DNA of 64,000 bases from Gillisia hiemivivida (GTDB lineage Bacteria > Bacteroidota > Bacteroidia > Flavobacteriales > Flavobacteriaceae), in contig NZ_VORY01000001.1 in assembly GCF_007997295.1 (NCBI RefSeq), positions 62,001-126,000 on the forward strand, written 5' to 3'. A program made the translations under genes and the position numbers. Under the pieces are notes generated by a model that was not told the DNA's origin, did not search any database, and saw nothing but the letters and a program-made list of their open reading frames with translations. Positions 1-6,793 of this stretch are shown one piece after another. Position 1 is the first letter of the stretch. The number at the start of each line of letters is the position of its first letter.

Positions 1-627
1 ATTTATTTTTTCCTGATCATTTTTCCAAAAGGAAAAACTTGACTTTAAGGTGTTTTCTTTTAGCGATTCACCGTTCATTAGAAAAGAATTAATGAGCAAT
101 TGGAAGAAGCGTTTTTTTCGATCTCCACTAAACTCTTGAATACCTCCTGCCAGTAATTCATCAAACAATACAAAAAGAATTCTATGATTGGCAGACTCCC
201 CGCTTTTATTACCAATTTTGAAATTGATCTGAGTTTGGACATTTCTTCCTTGCAGCAGTTTATTAAATTCTTTTTGCGAATCTTCATCAAGATCGAGAAG
301 ATCATATCGAATTTTAGAATTCTTAATCGGTGCTATGGTAAAAGAGTGCCTATCTTTTTGAAGATGTTTATCTGACTCATGGCGTATGGCAAGCCACAAT
401 AAAATGATGGCCAAAAGCAGAACCATTACCATAAAGGCAAAAGCGTTTTCTATTAACACCGTGAATCCGAATACTGCAGAAATCAATAAAATATACAGGA
501 TGAAAAGTGCCATCAAAAAATAAAAAATATGGCTCGGATTGCCTTGCAATTTATCTTCCAGGAAAAAGTTGATGCTGGATCGTATCCTAGCCAAAACCTT
601 TCCAGAATTGAGAATAAATTTTTCCAT
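1..627 (-). CDS. Partial membrane protein of unknown function, 3' end beyond the window
   Basis: The minus-strand frame from ATG at 627 stays open for 209 codons to the window edge, so the C-terminus is missing. The N-terminal 30 residues are basic, then two strongly hydrophobic segments follow (about residues 33-56 and 62-81, the second ending LLWLAIR). After that comes a charged soluble part with no motif I recognise. It looks like a small integral membrane protein with a cytoplasmic C-terminal domain. The ATG follows no clear ribosome binding site, which is usual in this phylum. The tRNA gene on its 5' side is transcribed the same way but has its own terminator. Function unknown. Confidence 0.6.
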   Translation of the reverse strand, partial: MEKFILNSGKVLARIRSSINFFLEDKLQGNPSHIFYFLMALFILYILLISAVFGFTVLIENAFAFMVMVLLLAIILLWLAIRHESDKHLQKDRHSFTIAPIKNSKIRYDLLDLDEDSQKEFNKLLQGRNVQTQINFKIGNKSGESANHRILFVLFDELLAGGIQEFSGDRKKRFFQLLINSFLMNGESLKENTLKSSFSFWKNDQEKIN

Positions 628-690
628 GGCTGCACTTGCTTCAATCGAATAAATATAACCAAAAGAAAGATAAAAAAGTAGCGCTCAAAA

Positions 691-711
691 ATGTTGTACC
701 TATGTTGTACC
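691..711. repeat. Short tandem direct repeat beside a tRNA 3' end
   Basis: The 10-mer ATGTTGTACC occurs at 691-700 and again at 702-711. It lies about 55 bp beyond the 3' end of the CAT tRNA, past its terminator. tRNA 3' ends are common integration sites, so this could be a leftover arm-type or attachment sequence, but no integrase is present. The repeat is seen directly; the interpretation is weak. Confidence 0.4.
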
Positions 712-726
712 CACCTCCAACAAAGA

Positions 727-752
727 AGGCTCCCGATCTCTCGGAAGCCTTG
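727..752 (-). terminator. Intrinsic terminator of the CAT tRNA
   Basis: On the minus strand AAGGCTTCCGA and TCGGGAGCCTT pair around a GAGA loop with one G-U wobble, followed by CTTTGTT. It sits 12 bp past the tRNA 3' end and would stop tRNA transcription before the partial gene at 1-627. Confidence 0.75.
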
Positions 753-764
753 TCTTTACTAGTG

Positions 765-838
765 TGGTCCCACCTGGACTCGAACCAGGGACCACCTGAT
801 TATGAGTCAGGTGCTCTAACCAGCTGAGCTATAGGACC
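765..838 (-). tRNA. tRNA with CAT anticodon (elongator Met or Ile2)
   Basis: Read on the minus strand this is a complete 74-nt cloverleaf. The acceptor GGTCCTA pairs with TGGGACC, the D arm contains AGCTCAGCTGGTTAGAGC, the anticodon stem CCTGA/TCAGG encloses the loop CTCATAA (anticodon CAT), and the T arm has GGTTCGAGTCC. The discriminator base is A and CCA is not encoded. The first acceptor pair is G-C and the anticodon stem lacks the three G-C pairs of initiators, so this is not initiator tRNA. Elongator Met and lysidine-modified Ile2 cannot be told apart by eye with confidence. Confidence 0.93.
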
Positions 839-862
839 GGCTCAATAGGTGTAATGAGGGCG

Positions 863-893
863 CAAATTTATGTAATTGCTTTTTAGTGAACAA
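863..893 (-). promoter_or_regulatory. Bacteroidota promoter for the CAT tRNA
   Basis: On the minus strand a TTG (893-891) is followed after 20 bases by TAAATTTG (870-863), matching the Bacteroidota consensus TTG-N17-23-TAnnTTTG. It ends 24 bp before the mature tRNA 5' end, placing the start site near 857. Confidence 0.75.
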
Positions 894-999
894 GCATTTT
901 TTAAAGAATGTTTATCGACCTTCTTCCCTAACAACACTAATGCATTTAGGTTCAGCATTAAAATGGAAAAATTCGGTCTTATTTTTCAATATTAATGAA

Positions 1000-1407
1000 T
1001 TATTCTGCAACTTTTTCCTGACATATTTCCACTAAAACTCCGTTAGCAGATTTTGGATGCATAAATGCAACTAGCTTATTGTCGGCTCCAGGTTTCGGGA
1101 AATCATTCAGTAAGACAAAGCCTTCTCCTTTTAAACGTTCGATTTCAGATTGAATATCTTCTACATTAAATGCGAGATGATGAACCCCTTCTCCCCGCTT
1201 CTCCAGGAATTTAGCAATAGGACTCTCTGGGTTAGTAGCTGCCAGTAATTCAATTTTGCTGTCTCCTACTTTAAAAAAAGAAGTATCTACTCCTTCGCTT
1301 TCTACTTTTTCTGTTTTGTAACTGGCTACTCCTAGAATCGCTTTGTACGTTTTATTGGCCTCCTCTAAATTTTTAACCGCAATACCAATATGTTCTATCT
1401 TATTCAT
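1000..1407 (-). CDS. mce: Methylmalonyl-CoA epimerase
   Basis: A 135-residue vicinal-oxygen-chelate (glyoxalase-fold) protein of the usual length for methylmalonyl-CoA epimerase, which interconverts the R and S forms of methylmalonyl-CoA so that methylmalonyl-CoA mutase can use them. It begins NKIEHIGIAVKNLEEA and has the typical GVHHLAFNVED and GVLVEI segments. Probable metal ligands by position are His6, Glu53, His77 and Glu127; most relatives I know have Gln at the second position. It is divergent from rbfA. The mutase is not in this window. Start ATG at 1407 fits the family N-terminus. Confidence 0.9.
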   Translation of the reverse strand: MNKIEHIGIAVKNLEEANKTYKAILGVASYKTEKVESEGVDTSFFKVGDSKIELLAATNPESPIAKFLEKRGEGVHHLAFNVEDIQSEIERLKGEGFVLLNDFPKPGADNKLVAFMHPKSANGVLVEICQEKVAE

Positions 1408-1433
1408 TCTTTATTTTATTTTCTAATTATGTT

Positions 1434-1464
1434 GCGGATCTGGTATAAAAACTGGTTGATCCGC
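1434..1464. repeat. Inverted repeat in the mce-rbfA divergent region
   Basis: GCGGATC at 1434-1440 is repeated as GATCCGC at 1458-1464, with TGGT and ACTGGT in the loop. It lies between two divergent genes, where a terminator is not expected, and could be an operator or a 5'-UTR hairpin of mce. Structure seen, role unknown. Confidence 0.4.
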
Positions 1465-1529
1465 CTTTTGGTTTTTCGTAACTTCTTTCAGTTTTCCGAT
1501 TATAAAAATACTATAATCTTTAAATATGG

Positions 1530-1537
1530 TACTTTTG
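1530..1537 (+). promoter_or_regulatory. -7 promoter element of rbfA, almost on the start codon
   Basis: TACTTTTG matches the Bacteroidota -7 consensus TAnnTTTG and ends only 4 bases before the rbfA ATG (1542). A start site 4-7 bases downstream would fall on or next to the ATG, so the message would be leaderless or nearly so. No TTG at the usual -33 spacing is visible. Confidence 0.6.
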
Positions 1538-1541
1538 CAAG

Positions 1542-1934
1542 ATGGAAACAAATAGACAAAAAAAAATAGGTGGGGTTTTGCAACAGGATTTAGCTGAAAT
1601 CCTTCAAAATCACTTGAGAGATTCTGGGGTAACGGGTGTTTTGATCTCGGTTTCTAAAGTAAAAGTAACTACAGATCTTTCTATAGCAAAAGCATATTTG
1701 AGCGTTTTTCCTTCAAAAAATGGAGAAGCGATCCTAAATGATCTTAATGAAATAAAATATAAAATTAAGCATGAGCTGGCACAACGAACTAAAAATCAGT
1801 TGCGCAGAATGCCAGATCTAACATTTTATGTGGATGATTCGTTGGAATATATAGACCAGATTGAAAAGTCTATGAAAGGGGAGGATAATCCCATTTCTAA
1901 GCCAGATCTATTAGACAAAAGGAAAAAATCTTAA
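1542..1934 (+). CDS. rbfA: Ribosome-binding factor A
   Basis: A 130-residue KH-type protein that binds the 30S subunit late in assembly and helps mature the 16S rRNA 5' end. The family signature is clear: an N-terminal helix (RQKKIGGVLQQDLAEIL), the strand VLISVSKVKVTTDLSIAKAYLSVF, and the RNA-binding segment HELAQRTKNQLRRMPDLTFYVDDSLEY with a charged tail. Length is normal. It is followed one base later by an ABC-type permease gene, so the two are probably cotranscribed; this rbfA-permease pairing is familiar from Bacteroidota genomes. Confidence 0.95.
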   Translation: METNRQKKIGGVLQQDLAEILQNHLRDSGVTGVLISVSKVKVTTDLSIAKAYLSVFPSKNGEAILNDLNEIKYKIKHELAQRTKNQLRRMPDLTFYVDDSLEYIDQIEKSMKGEDNPISKPDLLDKRKKS

Positions 1935-1935
1935 T

Positions 1936-3135
1936 TTGAATTTCCCCTTTTATATTGCAAAGCGGTATTTGTTCACCAAAAGTTCGAATAATGCCATAAA
2001 TATAATTACCATAATTGCTGCAATAGGGGTTTTTGCGGGGGCCTTTTCATTATTCATAGTGCTTTCAGGCTTTTCAGGATTAAAAGATTTCAGCCTTTCT
2101 TTTACTAATGAATTTGACCCAGACCTTAAAATACTTCCAGAAAGTGGAAAAACCTTTACTTTTTCTGAAACTGAAAAAGGAAAGTTATTAGCTATTGATG
2201 GAATTCAAGCTGCTTCAGAAATAGTTGAAGAAAGAGTGTTTCTTGATTATAAGTCTAAAAATCACACTGCTTTTATTAAAGGGGTTGATGCAAATTATAG
2301 AAAAGTAAACTCCATTGACAGCACTATTGTTTTTGGTACCTGGTTAACACAAAGTGAATTCCAAGTAGTTGCTGGAAATGGAATATCCAGGCTACTCTCC
2401 TTAAACACCTTCGATTATAACAATCTTTTGGACATCATGGTGCCACGTCCTGGGAAAGGGCAGATCACGAATGCCACTCAAGCTTTTAACAAGGAGAGTG
2501 TAATAGTTACCGGGATTTATAGCGTAAATGAAGAGTTAGATAGTAAATATGTTTTTACCAATATTCAGTTTGCTAGAAATTTACTGGAAATAGAGGAAGG
2601 ACAGGTTTCTGCAATAGAGCTAAAGGTAGATCCAAGTGTAGATCTGGAAATAATTCGAAATGAAATTGGAGGAGTTTTCGATAATGAATTGATTATAAAG
2701 GATCGAGCGCAGCTAAATGAAACGCTTTATAAAATGCTAAACACCGAAAATCTTGCGGTATATCTCATTTTCACCTTAGTATTAATCATCGCGTTATTTA
2801 ATGTCATAGGATCTATAATCATGGTGATCCTGGATAAGAGGGAAAATATTAAAACACTTCATAACCTTGGGGCTACCAAAACATCTATAAGAAATATCTT
2901 CTTTTTGCAAGGTTCTTTAATGACCATCGTTGGCGGACTGCTAGGTTTATTTTTTGGATTAATCCTGACCTACCTGCAGCTACAGTACAATTTTGTAATG
3001 ATAACTCCCAGCCTGCCTTACCCTGTAAAGATCAAAGCTGAAAATATTATTCTGGTATTTTTAACTATTAGTGTTTTAGGAATCTCTGCTTCTTATATAG
3101 CAGCTAGTAGAAGTAAAAGTGCTCTAAATTCTTAA
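1936..3135 (+). CDS. LolC/E-type ABC transporter permease (FtsX family)
   Basis: A 399-residue inner-membrane permease of the FtsX/MacB type, as in the LolCDE machine that releases lipoproteins from the inner membrane. One membrane helix lies near residues 18-45 (NIITIIAAIGVFAGAFSLF), then a periplasmic domain of about 220 residues, then three helices at about 275-300, 325-350 and 370-390. The region between helices 2 and 3 carries the family motif DKRENIKTLHNLGATKTSIR. The start is TTG at 1936, one base after the rbfA stop; it gives the conserved opening NFPFYIAKRYLF. The ATPase partner is not adjacent. The stop codon overlaps dusB convergently. Confidence 0.85.
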   Translation: MNFPFYIAKRYLFTKSSNNAINIITIIAAIGVFAGAFSLFIVLSGFSGLKDFSLSFTNEFDPDLKILPESGKTFTFSETEKGKLLAIDGIQAASEIVEERVFLDYKSKNHTAFIKGVDANYRKVNSIDSTIVFGTWLTQSEFQVVAGNGISRLLSLNTFDYNNLLDIMVPRPGKGQITNATQAFNKESVIVTGIYSVNEELDSKYVFTNIQFARNLLEIEEGQVSAIELKVDPSVDLEIIRNEIGGVFDNELIIKDRAQLNETLYKMLNTENLAVYLIFTLVLIIALFNVIGSIIMVILDKRENIKTLHNLGATKTSIRNIFFLQGSLMTIVGGLLGLFFGLILTYLQLQYNFVMITPSLPYPVKIKAENIILVFLTISVLGISASYIAASRSKSALNS

Positions 3136-4124
3136 GCGAATTCGAAGCCGGAGAATTCTCTCTCTACCTCATTAAAAGCCTCAAAAACATCTACAGAATG
3201 ATCACTAGTCACCATTTTCATTCGGTATTCCTTGAAATGTGGAATCCCTTTGAAATAATTGGTATAGTGTCTACGAGTTTCAAAAACACCTAATTTTTCG
3301 CCTTTCCAGTCAATCGCCATTTGCAAATGACGTCTTGCTGCATCTACACGTTCTTCCAAGGTTGGAGGTCCTAAATGTTGACCTGTTTCGAAGAAATGTT
3401 TCACTTCCCTGAAGAACCACGGGTATCCAATACTAGCTCTCCCTATCATGGCACCGTCTAAACCGTATTTATCGCGCATTTCCATGGCTTTTTCTGGCGT
3501 ATCCACGTCTCCGTTACCAAATACAGGAATATGCATTCTTGGATTCTCCTTTACTCTAGAGATTGGAGCCCAATCGGCATTTCCTTTATACATCTGTACT
3601 CTGGTTCGTCCGTGAATTGAAATAGCCGCGCAACCTACATCTTGTAAGCGTTCAGCAACTTCAACTATCTTGATAGAATCGGTATCCCAACCTAATCTGG
3701 TCTTGACTGTAACAGGTAAATTCGTATGTTCTACCATGGCTTTGGTCAAAGAAACCATAAGATCTATATCTTTTAAAATACCCGCGCCTGCTCCTTTTGA
3801 AACTACCTTTTTTACGGGACAGCCAAAGTTGATATCTATAATATCTGGGCCAGATTTTTCAACTATTTCTATAGATTGTAGCATAGATTCCAAGTTAGCA
3901 CCAAAGATCTGGATACCAACAGGACGCTCTTTTTCATAGATGTCTAACTTCATCATACTTTTCGCGGCATCACGAATAAGTCCTTCCGAAGAAATAAATT
4001 CTGTATATACCACATCTGCTCCTTGCTCCTTGCAGAGCGCACGAAAAGGCGGGTCACTCACATCTTCCATTGGTGCAAGCAACAACGGAAACTCTCCTAC
4101 ATCTATATTTCCAATTTTGGCCAC
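3132..4124 (-). CDS. dusB: tRNA-dihydrouridine synthase
   Basis: A 330-residue FMN-dependent TIM-barrel enzyme that reduces uridines in the tRNA D loop to dihydrouridine. Visible family motifs in order: APMEDVSDPPFR near residue 17, DINFGCPVKKVVSKGAG (around the catalytic Cys of the DusB type), VKTRLGWD, ISIHGRTRVQMYKGNADW and FGNGDV followed by DGAMIGRASIGYPWFF. Length is normal. The start is GTG at 4124. Its last 4 bases overlap the end of the permease gene from the opposite strand. A -7 element lies 20 bp upstream. Confidence 0.93.
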   Translation of the reverse strand: MAKIGNIDVGEFPLLLAPMEDVSDPPFRALCKEQGADVVYTEFISSEGLIRDAAKSMMKLDIYEKERPVGIQIFGANLESMLQSIEIVEKSGPDIIDINFGCPVKKVVSKGAGAGILKDIDLMVSLTKAMVEHTNLPVTVKTRLGWDTDSIKIVEVAERLQDVGCAAISIHGRTRVQMYKGNADWAPISRVKENPRMHIPVFGNGDVDTPEKAMEMRDKYGLDGAMIGRASIGYPWFFREVKHFFETGQHLGPPTLEERVDAARRHLQMAIDWKGEKLGVFETRRHYTNYFKGIPHFKEYRMKMVTSDHSVDVFEAFNEVEREFSGFEFA

Positions 4125-4144
4125 TACTTTTTATTTAAGTGCTG

Positions 4145-4152
4145 CAAAATTA
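4145..4152 (-). promoter_or_regulatory. -7 element upstream of dusB
   Basis: Minus-strand TAATTTTG fits TAnnTTTG and lies 20 bp upstream of the dusB GTG. No clear -33 TTG at the expected distance. Confidence 0.5.
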
Positions 4153-4219
4153 AGAAATTAGATCGAGTTTGCTAGTAACTAAAGTTTAAGATAGAAATGT
4201 ATTTCAGAATTAAAAATTT

Positions 4220-6655
4220 TTACATCATTTGTTGAGCTTCCAAGCGGTCTTTTTCATCTGCCTCCAATGCTCGCTGATTATCTCTTAACTTGAAATTTCC
4301 GAATTTATAAAGTAAGCCAAATCGGATACTTCTAGACTCTGGCATAGCGAAAAATGAATTATCCTGATTTAAATAATTTGACCTCAATGGTATATTATAG
4401 GTATTGAAGAGGTCTTCAACATTTACAGTAGCGCTTAATCTATCATTAAAAAAAGTTTTTCTTAAACCTAAAGAAACTCCATATTGAGGCTCATCGAAAT
4501 CGTAAGATCCTGCTATAAAATCTGGCGAATATGTTGCTGTCAAATTTCCTGAAAATGTACCATCTTTTGATAAGGTAAGATAATTAGTCACACTTAAATA
4601 AACGCTTGTTACCTCATTATTTACTTTCTGGTCTCCACTTTCTAAAGCTATAAACTCATTTTTCATTTTAAATATAGAGCTATATATGTACAAGTAATAC
4701 CAATCTGTAACATAATCATAATAAGAAATATCCAAACTAAACTGCTGCTCGTAAACCAAATTATCTGCAACAGATCTCAAAGTTCTATTTTCATTATTTT
4801 GAAAAGGCAAAATTGCCGGGGCGTCATTTATCTTATCGTAGTATAAATCAAAAGAAAGTTTATTTTTAAAGGTGTAGTTCAGTAATACTTTATTAGATAT
4901 ACCTGGCTTTAAGTTGGGATTACCAACCTGAAAATTATTTTCATTTAAAAAATATCTGTAGGGATTCAAACTCTGAAATCTCGGTCTCGTGATCCTTCTG
5001 CTATAATCCAAACCAAAAGAGTGATTATCACCCACGCTATGCATTAAATAGAATGTTGGGAATAACTCGAAATACTCTTGAGTATTCACAGCTCCAAAAG
5101 ATGCAGAATTTCCTTCAATATCTGTATACTCTCCACGAAGACCCGCTTTTAAACTCCAAGTATCCCAATCCTTGGCAAGACTAACATAACCTGCAAGGAT
5201 GTTTTCATTATAATCAAATTCATCTGAAAGCGCATCTACAAAATTTCTATTTCCTGTATTAGTGTCGAAAAAATCCAATCCGCTTTGAGAATCTATTCCT
5301 GAATATTTAGCTCCATATTCAGAATCAAGTCCGGCAATGCTTGAAGTAAAATCTATCTGACCTGTATAAATATCTGTTTCTTGATTTGCGATGGTGTAAA
5401 ATGAATTGTCACTCAGTATATTTCCTGAAGGAGCGAAATATTGAGTTAAAAGATCCTGAGTTTGGTCGTCCTTATATTTTATATAATTGGCCTGAGCAGA
5501 AAAGGTGCTTCCATTCTCACCAAAACTGGTCGAGTAGTCTGCATTAAGCAATATGTTGTCCTGATTATTCTCTAATCTACTATCTGTGGTATATAGTGAA
5601 TCCAACTGCATTTGGGGATTAAAAATATCTGTTCTCCCGTCAATATCAGAATTGGCCTTTGGAGTGTATAAAATATTTGCACTTAAGCTAAGCTTGCTTT
5701 TTTCAGAAAGTGTAAAATCCAGGATTGTACTTAAACTGTGAGATTCCCTTTTTGTTTCTTTATTAAATTCATCTTCCCATCTGGAATTTATTCCTCCTGC
5801 TGGATCAAAATAAGTGATGTTTCCCAGATCTGTTTTTACATCGGTCCTGGTGTTGTAGTTGTAACTAGCAAATGCATTAAGCCAATCGGTTTTGTAATAA
5901 TGGCTGGTCCCTACAGAATATTTTGTTTTAATGGCAATCGTGTTAGAAGCATTAAGACTTCCTTTATATCCTACAGACAAGTTTTTGGAAGTGATTATAT
6001 TCAGAATGGATCCTCCTTCTGCATTGTATCTTGCAGGTGGATTAGTGATAACCTCAACCGACTTTACATTTTCTCCCGAAAATCCTTCTAGCAATTGCTG
6101 AAGTTCTTGTGCAGTTAAATAAACCTTATTGTCATTAATATAAACATCTGCAGGCCTGTTCTTGATTAAAAGTTGCCCTTGGCTCACGATTACCCCAGGC
6201 GTTCTTTTTAGGATCTCGTAGGAATTTCCTGAAGAAAGCACCGAGTTTTCCACGTTAAAAGTAATTCTATCTACACTTCTAGAAATGGTAGGTCTTTTTG
6301 CAGTAAGGGTAACCTCATCTAGATTTGAAGCCGATTCTACAAGGACTAATTTTCTGAGATTTGTATTTCCATTTACCTCAATTTTCTTGACGAAATTCTC
6401 GTAACCAACAAATCTAACTTCCAAAACATATTCGTTATCCTCGACAGCTTCAATTAAAAAGCTTCCATCTTCCTCAGATACCGTTCCTTTATAAACAGTT
6501 GTAGAATCTGATGCTTGCAAAAGGATCACGTTGGCAAAGGGAACAGCTTTTTGGTTTTCATCTATTATAACTCCTTTTAGGGAGTTCTGAGCGTGGGTAG
6601 TGAATGACAGTAGGGAGATCAGACAAAGAAGGGGGGTAAAATAAAGATTTTTCAT
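4220..6655 (-). CDS. TonB-receptor-like outer-membrane beta-barrel protein
   Basis: An 811-residue outer-membrane protein. Residues 1-22 are a signal peptide (ending FTTHAQ). Residues about 23-105 form a carboxypeptidase-D regulatory-like beta domain (LKGVIIDENQKAVPFANV...FLIEAVEDNEYVLEVRFVGY), about 110-225 a plug-like segment (ILKRTPGVIVSQGQLLIKNR, VEVITNPPARYNAEGGSILN), and the rest a barrel of the OMP_b-brl_3 type with many alternating aromatic strands. Such proteins are usually TonB-dependent importers, but no SusD partner, TonB box or substrate gene is next to it, so the cargo is unknown. A complete promoter lies upstream. Confidence 0.85.
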   Translation of the reverse strand: MKNLYFTPLLCLISLLSFTTHAQNSLKGVIIDENQKAVPFANVILLQASDSTTVYKGTVSEEDGSFLIEAVEDNEYVLEVRFVGYENFVKKIEVNGNTNLRKLVLVESASNLDEVTLTAKRPTISRSVDRITFNVENSVLSSGNSYEILKRTPGVIVSQGQLLIKNRPADVYINDNKVYLTAQELQQLLEGFSGENVKSVEVITNPPARYNAEGGSILNIITSKNLSVGYKGSLNASNTIAIKTKYSVGTSHYYKTDWLNAFASYNYNTRTDVKTDLGNITYFDPAGGINSRWEDEFNKETKRESHSLSTILDFTLSEKSKLSLSANILYTPKANSDIDGRTDIFNPQMQLDSLYTTDSRLENNQDNILLNADYSTSFGENGSTFSAQANYIKYKDDQTQDLLTQYFAPSGNILSDNSFYTIANQETDIYTGQIDFTSSIAGLDSEYGAKYSGIDSQSGLDFFDTNTGNRNFVDALSDEFDYNENILAGYVSLAKDWDTWSLKAGLRGEYTDIEGNSASFGAVNTQEYFELFPTFYLMHSVGDNHSFGLDYSRRITRPRFQSLNPYRYFLNENNFQVGNPNLKPGISNKVLLNYTFKNKLSFDLYYDKINDAPAILPFQNNENRTLRSVADNLVYEQQFSLDISYYDYVTDWYYLYIYSSIFKMKNEFIALESGDQKVNNEVTSVYLSVTNYLTLSKDGTFSGNLTATYSPDFIAGSYDFDEPQYGVSLGLRKTFFNDRLSATVNVEDLFNTYNIPLRSNYLNQDNSFFAMPESRSIRFGLLYKFGNFKLRDNQRALEADEKDRLEAQQMM

Positions 6656-6702
6656 TCTTAAAATTTGGTAGGTTTCTTTGAGAATTTGGTTGATATAGTG
6701 AG

Positions 6703-6735
6703 CAAATATAACATTTCCTATAACATCCCTGCCAA
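6703..6735 (-). promoter_or_regulatory. Promoter of the outer-membrane receptor gene
   Basis: Minus-strand TTG (6735-6733), a 22-base spacer and TATATTTG (6710-6703) match the Bacteroidota consensus. The predicted start near 6697 gives a leader of about 40 bases before ATG 6655. Confidence 0.7.
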
Positions 6736-6793
6736 ATTACAAATGGAATATCTCTTAATTTTAAGTAAAAATTCTAATACAATTTCCTGTGAT

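Noticed and set aside
636-827. 63-codon frame ending within the tRNA
   Set aside because: It overlaps the tRNA and its terminator; the peptide is a translation of structural RNA sequence.
1408-1541. Cobalamin riboswitch before methylmalonyl-CoA epimerase
   Set aside because: No B12-box-like sequence; the leader is about 130 bp, too short for the full element, and only a simple inverted repeat is present.
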